64,000 bases of DNA from Neurospora tetrasperma FGSC 2508 (taxonomy: Eukaryota; Ascomycota; Sordariomycetes; Sordariales; Sordariaceae). The stretch is taken from the NCBI RefSeq assembly GCF_000213175.1, contig NW_009799099.1, positions 3,698,641 through 3,762,640 on the forward strand, given 5' to 3'. The translations under genes were made by a program, and so were the position numbers. This document shows, in pieces, positions 44,787-57,400 of the stretch (position 1 is its first letter; every line of letters begins with the position of its first letter). Under the pieces are notes generated by a model. That model made no database searches, was not told the origin of the DNA, and saw only the letters and a program-made list of their open reading frames with translations.

Positions 44787-47700
44787 TTAATCAAGAAGGC
44801 TACGATATCCTTGATTTCCATGAGCCTGACCACCAGTCAAGCTCCTCCCATCCTCATAAGGCGGCGGGGGCTCCTGTTGTCCCTGTTGTCCACGAACAGC
44901 CACAGACGAGAGACTGGAATGCGCTGTATGGAAGGGATTTCCAGCTATGCTTCCCAGGACACCGGTTCCCTGCTGTGGAGGAGGTGGTGGTGCCGGAAGG
45001 CTGTTGCGCACCGAGTCTTGAGGCTGAGACAGTGACTGAGTCGCCCACATGGCTGTCATCGCCATCATTTTACCGAAGTACTCCTGGATGAAGGACTCGC
45101 TGTATTTGAGATTGGTGGTCAGTCTTTGGTTTCTGTAGGAGAATGGATGTGTTGGAAAACTTACGTATAATAACTATGCGCCGAATTATGAGGACTAACA
45201 AGGTTATGCGCCAGCTCGTGCGCGATAGTCACCCACCACCAAACCGTCGCCTCGGCTCTGCCCATGCCACTAGCAGCATCGGGCCCGCCAGTCAACTTGG
45301 CCAGATGCAGCTGGGAGAAGAACCTGTAGTTGCAGAAGATACTGCCGCTCTTGTTGAACGCAATTGTCGGACCCTGCTCATCATAGGAAATATGGAGTGA
45401 GTGGGCGGGTAGGTTGTACACGTTAGCCACGTCCTTAAGGAGTGTCTCGAACTTGCTGATGCCAGCAGTGTTCGAGCCGAGGAACTGGCCAGGGTTGACG
45501 GAAACATCCTTGGCGAGGAAGACGCGCATGCCGCCGGGCGCTTCTGCGACAAAGTTCATATTGGTAGCAGGAGTCGAGTCACAGTAGGTGGATTGTTCGG
45601 TGATCTCCGTCTGAGTAGGGGGAGCGAAGACACCGGAAGCGTCGTGCGCGCGTGTGGACTTGATGGCGCTAAGCAGATTCTGCTGGACGACTGCAGGCGA
45701 GGTCACTCGTCCATCGTTGCTGCCGCCATCAGCACCACCACCACCACCACCACCACCACCACCACTGCTGCCGCTGCCGCTACCACTGCCGCTACCACTG
45801 CCGCCGCTTCCGGGTCCCAGTTGCTGAGGTGCGCGAGTACCGGGTTGCTGGGCAGGCGGCCTGTTTGAGTCGTCATCAGCCTCGAGGCCGAGTGACTTCT
45901 TGATGCCGCTAAAGAAGTCTCCGAACTTCTTGATGGGCTGAGGGGCCGTGTCATGATCGGGAGAATCATCAAAGCCTCCCGGCATCCGAGGCTGGTCGGG
46001 CAACCGAGGGGTTTGAGGGGCCCTGGCAACGGCGTTGTCGGCGGTAGCTACCTGTTGCTGTGCCCAATCCTTCTCACGCTCACGGATTCTCTGCTCTTCC
46101 GCTTCGAGTGCCTTGCGTCTCTCTTCCTCGGCGATCCGGGCCTCTGCAGCCTTCGCTCTGAGAATGCGGTCAACATTGTAGCCGCGGGCTCGAAGCTCTA
46201 GAAGATCCAGCTTGAGGAACGGCTCGATAAAGAAGTAAGCTTGCTGGCCATGGCGGCTCAGCAACATAGTGCAGATAGCCTGTCCAACCTGGTACAGATC
46301 CGGACGGCTGTGGGTCGATATGTAAAGAATCCAGTTGCCGTCCCTGTACACAGCGGCCGCAGAACGCTTTTCGGTGTGTTGCTGGTTATATCCCTTGAGT
46401 GATCGCCTAAGAGCTAAGGATGTGACAGCTTTGACTTGCAAGTTCTTCTCCAACCACCTGGCATCGTGCTTGATGGAAGACTTCTTGTACTTGGAGTACT
46501 CGAACAGGAAAATTTTGGAGCGCTCAATGACAAGCTTGCGCATGGTAATCGCAGCATCCTGCTTTTCGGCGGCAGGGCCGATTCTGTGCTCCATAGAGAC
46601 TTTGCTGCTGATCGCCTCGGACCCCAGCGCAGCGTAAAAGGCCTCAAGAGCATCGTCCTCAGGTGCGAAGAGCAAGGAGTCCTTGAAAAGACGGTAGCAG
46701 ATGATGTCGTCCAAGATTGTTATTTTCTGAGGCGAAGCGAGCTGGTACTGCTTGATGGGTGCATCATAATCGCCTGAGTCGGGCTCCTCTTTGGTGTTGG
46801 AGATGTCGCGGGAGCCGAGAAGCCAAGCAGATGAAGTCATCTTCTTGAACAACTCCTTGTCTCTCTTAAGAGTAGCAATCTCATCCGCCAGAGACCGAAG
46901 GAGATTAAGGTACTTCTCTGAGCTCTGTAAGGTGCTCAAAAGTCTCGCCGGTTCGCTACATGCCATAAGGGCAATCTCGGGCTTGGTTGGCTCTTCCTTC
47001 GCACCGCATTTAAAGAGAAACACGTTAGCATTAGGACCAAAGTCAACAAAGTCGAAGATATCGCCGTAGGTAGAGGATGTCCCAAGGTAGCAGTTTGGGG
47101 GAGTTATGTAGACCACTTTGGTCTCGCCCTTCTCATCGCCAGAGACTTTCCGTCGTGTCACGGGAATGATGGCGGAACTCCGAAGTTTAGTAACGTGAGA
47201 TAATCCCAGTTCTGCAATACGAGTCGTAAAATAACCGAATACTCTCACGGCTTCCTGGTGATCCTTAGGTGGACTAGCAATCAGCCTACCAACGCACTCT
47301 AAAATACTCGGATCACGCGCAACGCCGAACTTGCTAGCATGATCATGAAGGTCTCGTCGCAAAATGTCGTATCCAAGTATTGCCGCATCTGGGTTCGTGA
47401 AGCATGCGGAAGGACGGACAAGCTTCTTCTCGTTCCCTTGGAGCGGCAAGATGGCGTTGTCGATCCTAGACAGGTTGTAAGTTCCGTATTGATTGAGCTG
47501 ATAGTTATTGATGAAGTACGCCATGGAGTGCTTCCGAGTGTCCGCATCAGGAGAAGCCATCATGTCGATCAGCTCAGGGACTGCCGGATAAGGGCGCAAC
47601 CCGAGCGAGAAAAGGAAGGCCCCCTCAGGGCTGTTTGCCTTCCACACGCCTGGCCAATGGAGAGTCGGGAGTTGCAAAAGCCGCAGAGAATCCTTGGGCT

Positions 47701-50365
47701 CATAGAGTTCAGACAGTTTGTATAGTTTCTCAGTACCCTTTCTAGACTCCGGTCCCCCGGACGAGGTACGGTCTTCGGCAGGGCAGAGTTTGGACTGCTT
47801 TAGCCTCTTCATATCCTCAGCCGGGATATCGTTCTTCACCGAAGCAAGGTACTTGATGAGCTCGACATGACTCCATTTCTTGGCCTCCGCTTCTCCCTCA
47901 GCGGCAGGTGCAGGATTGAGAAGCCTGGTGAAGATGGTCTCCAAGTCAAGAGTCTTGCGAACTCCCAAAGCCACCAAAAACTTCTCTTTGAGTCTGTCGC
48001 AGCCTTCGATGGTCGGAAGGTCGTGGAAAAGCTTGACACTGGAGAAGAAAGATTCCTTGGGCTTGCGCATGCCCAACTTTGTGGGGATCACGGGCAGGTG
48101 TTCCAAGGCCGACACCACGGATGACTTATCGCTAGGACTCAAATTGTCCCAGTTCTTTGAAAGAACCGAAAGAACTTGAACAGAGAACTTGCTGGACTTT
48201 GTAAGATTATGCTCCTCATCCTTGCTGGACCCAGATGCGATCAAGAACCTAAGCCAAGGGACGATACCTAGAGGCTCCCAGCCAATCGACTGCAACTGGA
48301 CTTCGGGGATATCGGCAGTAAAAGCGACAGGAATGGTGGTTGGGGGAATAGGCAGCGTGGCTGGTATCCTGTTGTTGAGATAATTCTTGATGGAGCCCAA
48401 GGCAATAATCTCACCACCATTCCCATCATCAGAAACTGTAGCCACAGCAACATCGAGAACATGCTGGATATGGTGGTATTTGAGTTCACCCGATGCGGCA
48501 GTCTTGGCTAACCACACCACAAAATGGTGAAGCTGATGTTTGTCCATGGCCTTCGAGCCCAGCTCCTTGACAACATCGTCGACAGTGATGTGCTCGAGCA
48601 GCCCATAATCTATCAGTTTTTGAATGAACGGGGCAGCTTGCATGTCCTTCAGGATGATCGGGATTCCGCTCAGGAACTTTGCGTAATCCTCAGAGAACAG
48701 CCGAACCTTGTCCGTCTGCAACACACCCTGAGAAGAGTAGACTTCGATAGAAGCCTTCCTGTAAGAGGTCCAGAAGGCCTCCTCGATGATCTTCGCCACC
48801 TGGGCGCTTGGAGTAGAGTCTTCGAACGAGTAGGTCTTGAGGATATGGAGAGCCTCCGGCACAAATTTCTGGACATCTTCAAGAGCATATCCGGATTCCT
48901 TTTTGTTGTTCTTGGAACTGGACAACCTCTTCAGCTTCTCGTTTAGATCCGACATGTCATTGACAAAGGCGAGTCGCGAAATGATGCCTGCCACACGAAG
49001 CATTTCGATGTTCCAGGTTCGCACCCAGCGAGCATTCAAGTCGATGGCCTCGCGCTCCACAGTCGGGATGACTGACGGCGCAGAAATGTGCATGCCGGCA
49101 CCAGTGGTCTGGGTAGTCGGGAAACCGATGAAGACGCGTCCACCAGGCTTCTTGCTAGGTAACACAGAGGAGAAGATATCGATGGCCTTGGCAGCCTTGT
49201 TGGAAGCAACGGACTCCTCTGAGGCGACGGTTTCATCGTACGAAGAAGTTAGAAGGGCGATCCGAGTGGTTTTCGGAGGAGGCTTTTTTGTCGCACGCTC
49301 CAATTCAGCTGCAAATGAAGAAGAGACGCTGGTGGCTATTTGGGCCGCAGTGATGCGGAGGAAAATGGTCGAGGTGGAAACAGCAGTGAGATCCTCGGCG
49401 ATTGCTTCCTGTATTTCCTTTTCTTCCTTTGCCGCCTTTGTGCGCTGTGCCGTCTGAGCAGCGGAGGAAGTAAATCTGGAAAAGAATCCCTTCAAACCAG
49501 ATGGCTCTGGTGTGTATGCAGATTCGGTCGACTTGTTTGACGATGACGCGGGCTTAGGCTTCCAGCCTAGCACACTCATAAAGCTGGCATCTATCTGCGT
49601 GCTGGTTTGTTCAGCTGCTGTGAGCTTCATGAGGCCATCCTTGGTTCTAGTTTCGAGATCTCGTGGAATAGAAATCTGAGCACTAGGTGATGACTTCTTC
49701 TGCAGGGCGAGAACTCTCCAATCGTCGATCCAGAACTCGATTTTCTGTAGGGATACAAAGGTCAAACTGGTCCCAAGGAACTGACTGACAGACAGTAAGT
49801 TAGGCAGAGGCGTTGTTGTGTTGCGGTAATCGAGGACAAAAGCGGTTTCGCGACTATGCTGTTCAACCGGAAGTTGTAGCTTCCTAGTGAACAGAGCGTT
49901 TCCCTTCCAGTAGAACGCCATGGCTTCCTTTCCTGAGCTGACGAATGGCTCCTCGCAATCAGCAAAGACGCTGTAGAAGCCCACGCCAAAAGCACCAATC
50001 TTGGTCTCATCCGGGTTGCCCTCAGCTATCCTCTTCAAGCGGGCCCAATCTGTGTTGGCAAAGGGCTGGCCATCGTTCTGCACTAATAGGCGACGGAGAG
50101 TGTGATGTGTGAGGGTGTGCTTGAGAAGCTCTGAGGGGTCGGTGGTCTGCGGAGCCGGAACACTGACGGAAGGTATCGTCTCCCATTTGATCTTGACCGT
50201 GGTTGCCTGGGCATCGGCGGCGTTCTGGATGAGTTCTCTGAGCGTTGTCCATTCTCCAGAGTATCTGGCCAGGACCTTGTCGATCAGGGCCCTGGTATCG
50301 ACGGTGACTGCTTCTTCATCCTCGCCGTTCTGCAAAGCAGCGGCGCGAAGCTGCGAATAGTCCAT
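44787..50365 (-). CDS. Giant sacsin-like GHKL ATPase (DUF3684) with C-terminal HExxH motif
   Basis: Two exons, 50365-45165 and 45099-44787, encode 1837 aa. The 65-nt intron has donor GTAAGT, a CTGAC branch and acceptor ACAG, and joins SAHSYYT|ESFIQEYF. Residues 20-135 form a Bergerat ATPase like those of sacsin and HSP90: N-box ELIQNAADA, a G1-like VQNDGQPF and G2-box KIGAFGVGFYSVF. The large middle part is the fungal DUF3684 region. A coiled coil (about 1480-1520, EEERRKALEAEEQRIRERE) and Pro/Gly-rich linkers with a run of about ten Gly follow. The last folded part contains GSIFCNYRFFSQLHL and AHELAHNLVSPHNSAHSYY, with HELAH at 1716-1720, as in zinc metallopeptidases. The tail is Pro/Gln-rich with a PPPPYED motif. 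I infer a chaperone-like ATPase coupled to a zincin-like domain; the function is unknown. Confidence 0.8.
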
Positions 50366-51347
50366 GGTCTGAACTAAGGTGAAGAGTCCAGCCGGGTCAT
50401 GCGCAGTGGCAGTTGGCTGGGCGAGTGGTATGTCGTGGTTTATTGTCAGACAGACAGCGTACGGGCGGAACTTTACCGTCCACTGAGCTGAGGAACTATG
50501 TTATACGATTGATGAGTCTTATGATGAACCGTCTTCCCGGGCGTAGAATCCGCGAGGCGTTATGTGATTTGAGAGTGGTTGTATGTATTAAAGTTGTAGT
50601 CAAGGACGATGTATTGTGAATGAAGTATGCGACGGGTCGTTGCCGTAAGTAAGGAAAGTGGAAGTGGCGGATTATCGTTAACCAGGAAAAGAAGTGTCCG
50701 GAAGGAAGAAGTTCAATGTATCCGAATGGAAATATAGCAAACTATTCAATGTGTGACCTGAAGACACCAATCCCAGCCAGAAACAGTTCCGCTGTGAAGT
50801 CGGTCGCAAGGTCAAAGGTAGCTGAATGCAATTGTTGATGAAAGGTCCAAAAGAGGTTCCGGTGAACGCCTCATCTCATCATCATTCATTAGTGTACACA
50901 AAGGTAGCATAGAGGTATGTCCAGACCGAGCGGCCTTCCAGCCCCAGGGGTAGGTAGGTAGATAGGCACGGCACGCTAGCAGGGTCCTCATTCAGCGCAG
51001 TGTATCCCTGAAACTCCACTAAAACAGATCCCCGCCATGCCCGGGCCTACCTTCCAGCACCGGGCCAGGCAGGCACGATCCACATCACATGAGCCAAAAG
51101 ACGGGAGCTTCGAGCAGCGAAAGTAAAAGACGGTAAAAGAACGACACCCGGGTGTGGCAACATTTGCTCACGAACCGTTTCAAATCACCAAAAGGCTGGC
51201 GTAAGCTTAATAATCCATCACACTAGTAGGTGTAGTGCGCCGCTACCAAGACTGATGAATATACTGTACCAAAGATTAATCTATTCTGTTGACCCAAGAC
51301 ACCATGCTTGTATTCATAAGTACATACCAAATACAATTCTGACAATC
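50366..51347. promoter_or_regulatory. Upstream region of the sacsin-like gene
   Basis: About 980 bases between two minus-strand genes. It contains a GGTA microsatellite (about 50949-50968). No gene is supported. Confidence 0.5.
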
Positions 51348-52148
51348 TCATCGTCGATCATGCCTCGCTCTTCTATCCCTGCTCCTGCTCCGACCAGGAC
51401 TATGGCTGCGCCTTCTGTGGTGGTGGTGGTGTCTTCCACGGTCTCTGCTCCGACTCCGATCCTGATCCCTCGTCCTATCACCGCGGTGTGAACGACGCTC
51501 AGGGCTCCGGCTTCTGCGACTAGAGCGGTGCTCTCTCCCTTCTCGGTCCGCCGGCCCGTCACGTTTCCGGTCACGGCTGCGGCTGCGGCTGCGATGTCTA
51601 TCCCGATCGCGATGACGTTCCTGATCACGTTGCCTGTCGCGGCCATGACCACGCTCACGCTCACGACTCCTGCTCCTGTGCCTCCGTTTATGATGTCGCT
51701 CTGGGTCGCGGTGCCTATCTCTTCTCGACTCCCCTGCTTGCGCTTCTTTAGGTGCCAGTGCTGTCGATTGCTCCGCGGAACCTTTTTCTGTCCGCTCTGG
51801 GATTTTGGATCCTTGGACTTCAACAGCATTGGCGCCGCTGGTATTTCGTGGTGTGATGGGCAGGCCTAATGCGCGGTTGATGGCATCCTCTTCTGCTTCC
51901 TTTATCCTGCGGATTTCTTCACGGCGCTCGCGCGCTTCCTTCTCCTCCTCCGTCTCTCCGGCGTTCGCAGCCGAGGGTTCTGCCTTGGCGTACCAGTTGA
52001 GATCCCGCCCTTTGGCCCAGCGACCAACTGGAGCCTTCAGACTATGGCCGAGATAGTTCTCGCGGTGTGCTGAGCTGGCGACATCGTCCCAGCTGAAGTT
52101 GGCGCCGCCTCGCGACCCCGACTTGCGGACGGTCGAAAGAAGATCCAT
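51348..52148 (-). CDS. MMTAG2-like nuclear protein with RS/RD-rich tail
   Basis: Intronless, 266 aa from ATG 52148 (MDLLSTVRKSG); the frame extends 5 codons upstream only to a GTG. Residues 1-55 match the conserved head of the multiple-myeloma-tumour-associated-protein-2 family: SGSRGGANFSWDDV, HRENYLGHSLKAPVGRW and KGRDLNWYAKA. An acidic/basic helix follows (EEEKEARERREEIRRIKEAEEDAINRALG cut by short loops, about 70-100). The last 110 residues are almost wholly Arg, Ser, Asp and His in RS/RD/ER dipeptides plus a His run, like splicing-factor RS domains. A nuclear role in mRNA processing is likely, but the molecular function of the family is not known. Confidence 0.82.
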   Translation of the reverse strand: MDLLSTVRKSGSRGGANFSWDDVASSAHRENYLGHSLKAPVGRWAKGRDLNWYAKAEPSAANAGETEEEKEARERREEIRRIKEAEEDAINRALGLPITPRNTSGANAVEVQGSKIPERTEKGSAEQSTALAPKEAQAGESRRDRHRDPERHHKRRHRSRSRERERGHGRDRQRDQERHRDRDRHRSRSRSRDRKRDGPADREGREHRSSRRSRSPERRSHRGDRTRDQDRSRSRDRGRHHHHHRRRSHSPGRSRSRDRRARHDRR

Positions 52149-52785
52149 GGGAGATTCTATCACAAATGAGTTTCTTGATAGACTTTGTGATTTTGTATTT
52201 TGATTGTATTCGTTCTTTGGTGGTTTGTTTGAGTCGCGTCCCGTCGGCAGTCGGTGGTAAGTTGATGTGTTGAGTGAAGAAGTGTCTGCGTTTGGTTCTG
52301 TCGTTCAATGAATTGCGTATTGTGTACGCAGAGCTGCAGTCCCCACTCCAGTGTCACTGCGGGATGTGGGGCCCTCCACTGTCACTTTCATTTCCAGGGG
52401 ACAAGGTCCGCTAAAGGCTGCAGTTAGCGCGGGGGGTACGGTGCCTGCCGGATCTTCCACACCCCACCCCACCCAACCTTAAACGCGTTGACGCCATGCT
52501 TTAATCTTTATCCGAATAGCATCATGGAGGTAGCTACCACCTGATTTCCATCTTCCAACTGCCATGGCTTCTCGACTACACTAATTTTAACGACGACTAT
52601 TCCCGTTATATTCAGAACTTCTGGAACACCCAAAATCAAAATTCGTCACCAAATACGCTCCCTTCTTCTGGGATTTACCCGCAGAGGTTGTCCACAATTT
52701 TTCGCAAACCCCTTCGGCATTCTGTACAGCACCAAGCACAATCAGCGGCAACCTTTGGAACTACAGAATATAGAACGTATCAACA
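52149..52785. promoter_or_regulatory. Divergent promoter region MMTAG2-like / MED6
   Basis: About 640 bases between divergent starts. It has a CCACCCC-rich stretch at about 52460-52481. No gene is supported. Confidence 0.5.
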
Positions 52786-53941
52786 ATGGCATTTGATCCA
52801 TCGGTTAACGCCGGGCCTCCTCTCGACGAGATTCAATGGCACACTCCTCCTCAGTTCGAAGCAGGCATCCACTCAAACAGCATCCTCTACTACTTCGCTC
52901 AATCGCCATTCTATGACAAGACCTCCAACAATGAGGTCGTTTTCCAACAGGGTCTCAACAACCAGGCCATGTCCCAATATCTCGCCACCCGGGAGCTATT
53001 CGAGAGTCGACTGAGGGAAATGTCTGGGCTGGAGTTCATTGTTGCTCAGGAACCCGCTGAGACAGGTCCGGGGATGGGTACAGGTGTGTGGGTGATCAAC
53101 AAGCAGACGAGGAGGAAGCGCCCACCGACGAACCCCGCGAGACCTGAGGATGGCCCGCCCGACGAGATCATCGTTCATTCGGTCTACTTTGTGGTGGGCG
53201 AGAACATCTACATGGCACCCACACTGGCAGATGTTCTTAGCTCCCGAATCGTATGTCTCTCGTTTTCAAAGAGAGCTAGCTCTCTTGCCGTCCGTAATGC
53301 TAACTCACGTCCTTGCCATCCAGGGAGCAATCGCCACCGCCATCACCAAGACCATCCCCCTAGTAGACGAAGTATCCGACTGGGCTCCCGCCGTCGGTCG
53401 CCGCTACATCACTCCCGCCCAACCATCCGCTGGCGCTGGTGCGGCTAGCGGTACAACCAACTATACCGCCTCGCGAACCGCCACTCCTCTCCCCGACGGT
53501 CTTCCCAGTACGGCAACTACCAACAAACCCGGCGCCAAGGCCGGCGGCGGAACCACCACAAACGACCCCCTCCTCGACTCCCTCCTTATGGAAGAAGCCC
53601 TCCTCACCCACGAACGCTACGGCACCGAATACATGGACGAGAACCCCATCACCGGCAAGCCGGGCGACTTCCACCTGACCTCGACCGGCCGCAAGACGCA
53701 AACCAAGAGCGCGTTGACCCTTAAGGAGGCGGCGGCCGCGCTGCCGGCTTTGAACACGAAGGGCTTGGGAGCCGCGGGAAGTAATCCACTTGCTAAAGGA
53801 GCGGCGGCGGCGGCGGCTGCGAATGCGAATGCCGTGACGGGTAAGGAGACCAAGAGCCCGAAGACGCCGGGTGGCGGTGGACCGCCGAAGCCGAAGAGGA
53901 GGAAGAGTAAAAATGTCATTACTACCCCCGGTGCGGCTTAG
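52786..53941 (+). CDS. med6: Mediator complex subunit MED6
   Basis: Two exons, 52786-53250 and 53324-53941, encode 360 aa. The intron has donor GTATGT, branch GCTAAC and acceptor CAG, in phase 0. The first 175 residues are the MED6 fold: DEIQWHTPPQFEAGIHSNSILYYFAQSPFYDKTSNNEV, broken by the variable loop, then FESRLREMSGLEFIVAQEP and HSVYFVVGENIYMAPTLADVL. MED6 belongs to the Mediator head module and links it to the middle module and RNA polymerase II during pre-initiation complex assembly. The C-terminal half is disordered, Ala/Gly/Thr-rich with an eight-Ala run, and ends in a basic PPKPKRRKSK patch that could act as nuclear localisation signal. It also has a conserved-looking LLDSLLMEEALLTHERYG helix. 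Confidence 0.93.
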
Positions 53942-54448
53942 AAGGAGCACGGGGGAGATAAAGCACAAAAGAAGAAGAAGAAGAAGAACATGAAGGGTGC
54001 GAGGGAGGGGGCAATTGACATGGGGGGGACTTGACTCGAAGAAGAGATGCATTTAGATATATCGGCGTCGATTGCACATGGTCGGATGGCATTTGGCTTT
54101 AGGTACGGCGATTAGATACCCTAGGATGGTGGACAGATTGGTAATGTCCATGATATTTAAACATAGCGAGTATTTGTAGCAACGACGAAGCAGTTTCAGC
54201 TCGCCTGATCAATTAAGTGAACGGCATCAAATAGAGACTTGGTGAGGACCACAGATGTACCATAGGTTGAAGGAAGTCAACTCTTACAACGTCCCTTCCC
54301 CATAGGTAAAAAACGAAGCTCACATCATCAAACCAAAACGAGAACGTCTATGCAGAAAACCAACAATCAAAACACCTTGATTGCTTGAAACACAGACCTT
54401 ACTTCTGAAATCCTTATCTATATAAAACGCCATGGAAAGCCATGTTTT
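53942..54448. other. Convergent intergenic region MED6 / DHR1
   Basis: About 500 bases of facing 3' UTRs. A GAA-rich microsatellite (about 53969-53990) directly follows the MED6 stop. No gene is supported. Confidence 0.55.
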
Positions 54449-57400
54449 CTACTCAACAATCCACCCCTGCCCGGCCACCTTCCTCTGCTTCACCTTCCTA
54501 GCCGGCAACGGCCACCCCATTCCTCCTTGCCCTTCTGCTCTCAGATACGGTACCACCCAAACCTCCCTCTCTTTCCCATCTTTACTCTCTGACCCCTTAA
54601 CCTCCTTAATCGGCTTTCCGTACGTAATCAGCGGCGTCCCCTTGGCCAAACTCGCCAGCTGACCCGCCGTCAAGTCCGTCAGCGCATGCATCCTCGTCTT
54701 GGCCCGCTTCTGTCCGTCCGCGCCCGTGTTGCCTGCCTTTTGCAGATAGGCGTACACGATGTAGTCCGGGCATTCGTCCACGCTTAGGTGGGCTAAGGGA
54801 GACGAGGGGTGGATGTAGACTAGTTTTTCTTCCAATTCTAGTTTCCTGCCGTCCTCGCCTTCGAGCGGGATCAGGGGCAGGTAAGGAACGTCAATAGCGC
54901 GCTTGGGCTTGCGGTACATCTCGGGCGGCGTGGGGGCCTTGTCAGCGCGGATGGCGACTTGGTCGATAAAACCCGCGGCAACCATTTGTTTTAGGGCTTG
55001 CACTTGTTTTTGCGAGGGCGGGTCGAGCGTGTCGGGCACGGAAAGGTTGGCGAAGGCGGGGATGTTGGTTCTCAACAGGTCGATGAGCTGTTTTTGGAGT
55101 TGTTTGATTTCTTTGAGGACCTTGAAGCGAACAAAGTGGGAGTCGCACCAGGATTCCGTGGGGTCGTGCGCGAACTCGCCGACGACTTGGAGGAGCTTGA
55201 TGGCGTCGGACTTGTCGTCTAGATAGCAGAAGTTCTTGTGGACGGCGTTGAAGGCGGCGCAAATCTTGGCGCGGCGGTCGTCAGCAAGGACGTCTTCGGT
55301 AGTGCGGAAAGTGACGGCGCGGGAGTCATCTTCATCGTCTGAACCGCCGGCGTCGTTCTTCTTGGCTTCTTGGACTGCGGCGGCGGGGATGGCTTGGTTC
55401 TCGGGAATGTAGATCTCACCGGCTGAGAGACCGGCTACGAGCGCAACGGTGTAGGGAAGGCAGTCGTGGAGATGTCCGATGAGAAGGATGCGGGCGAAGC
55501 GCGGGGAGAGCGGGAAGATGGACATGGTAGATCCGATGGGGGTGACTTGGCCAGTTTGGGAGATGGCGTTGAGGTAGGTCAAAAGCTTCTCGGCCTTGAT
55601 CAAGCTTTCGCGCGGTGGCGGCGTGGGGAAGGGGAAGTTGACGACGTGCTGGAGGTTCATGGACTTGAGCTGGAGCACGACGCCTTCGATGGGCATGCGA
55701 AGCAGCTCGGGCTCTGAGAACTCGGGGAAGTCTCTTTCGTAAACGGCCGAGGAGTAGAGTCTCCAGCAGTGACCCGGACCGGTACGACCGGCACGACCGG
55801 CACGCTGCTTTGCGCTGGCCTTGCTGATCCACCCAATCTCGAAACTCTGGACGCCACTGACAGGATCGTACTTTCTCTCCTTTGACCTTCCAGTGTCGAA
55901 AACGTACTTGATGCCGGGAATTGTCAAGGATGTTTCAGCGACGTTGGTAGCCAGGATGACGAGACGGTGGCCCTCTGGGGGCGGCTCAAACACCTTCATC
56001 TGCTCTTTCGTGGGGAGCAAAGAGAAGAGAGGTAGGATATGCATCTTCAATGGCCCTGTACCAGATTCTTGGTCCTCAATCTCGAACTCCTTGTCTTCCT
56101 CCTCGTCCGACGCAATGGAGATATCGTCATCGTCTCTGTCGTTGATGTTGCGGTCATCCTCAACGTCGCCAAAGTCGATGTCTTCGACTTCCATGGGTGC
56201 CTCCTTCGCAGAAATCCGCACCTTGGTGGTGCTGGCGGTGTTCATACCGCCACCAAAACGCGCCTTCAACCGCTTGCTGAGCTGGGCAATTTCACCCTGA
56301 CCGGTCATGAACACAAGCATGCCACCAGGGGGCAGTTTCCTGTGGCCCCTGCAAATCTTGCGGAATGCCTCATCAACGTAGTCGTGGTTTGTCTTTTTGG
56401 CAAAATGCATGGTAACAGCATGCTCACGGCCTTCTACCTCAATGATGCGAGGAGTGGTGTGGAACAAGTTAGAGTTTTGGGTGAATTCCTCGACCCTGAG
56501 GGTGGCGGACATGATGATCAGCTTGAGAGGCTTGATCGTGGGGTCTTCCTCCGCCAACTCTCTCCTAAGCTTGACCACTCTGCTGAGCATCGCAATCAGG
56601 ATATCGGTATTGACGCTTCTCTCGTGGGCTTCATCAATAATGATGGCAGAGTACTTGCGAAGAGCAATATCGATGGCCGCCTCACGAAGCAAGACACCAT
56701 CCGTCATGAACTTGATGGCCGTCTTGGAGTCAACGGTGCCTTCGAATCTGATTTGGTAGGAAACCACATGTGAATAGTCTCCCATTTCTTCGCCAACACG
56801 CTTCGACATACTGACAGCAGCGACACGTCTCGGCTGGGTAACACCAATCATGCCAGGAGTAGGTCCATCCGGAACACCGTAACCGGACTCGAAGAGGAAC
56901 TGGGGAACCTGCGTGGTCTTGCCGGAACCGGTGGCACCGCAAATGATGACAATGTCGTTGTCGTGAATGGCCTCCATAATCTTCTGTTCCTCTGCAACAA
57001 CCGGTAACCTGAAACGAGTTTCCTGGATCTCGGGTGTCCTGGTAACTACCACGGCGAAAGCCTTGCGGGAATCGTTCTTTGTTGGTTGCAGCTCGATAGG
57101 CAGAGGCTCTTGTTCGATCGGCCGAGGCGTAAAGTTGGCAGGTTTCGGTATCTCGAGAATGTTTGACTCGGCAGGCTTGTAACCCAAAGCTTCGTTCCTC
57201 GCCTGATGTGCCCAAGCCTTGAAGGCCGAAGATTTTGCTTTCTTGTCCTCCTCGGCGTCCTCCATGTCCTCGTCGGATTCTTCCGCAGAATCATCGTCTT
57301 CTGAATCATCTTCGGAACCCTCTTCGTCCTCTTCAGATCCATCCTCTTCTCCCGATTCCTCCTTCTCCTCACCCTCCTCCTCCTCTTCACTGCCTTCTTC

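Noticed and set aside
45133-45164. A 32-nt intron in the sacsin-like gene using the CTACAG acceptor at 45133
   Set aside because: Too short for this genome; the acceptor at 45100 gives 65 nt, a CTGAC branch site and better continuity (SYYTESFIQEY).
45731-45800. CRISPR-like or minisatellite repeat (ACC and CCGCTACCACTG units)
   Set aside because: It is in-frame Gly/Ser coding repeat of the sacsin-like protein, not an array.
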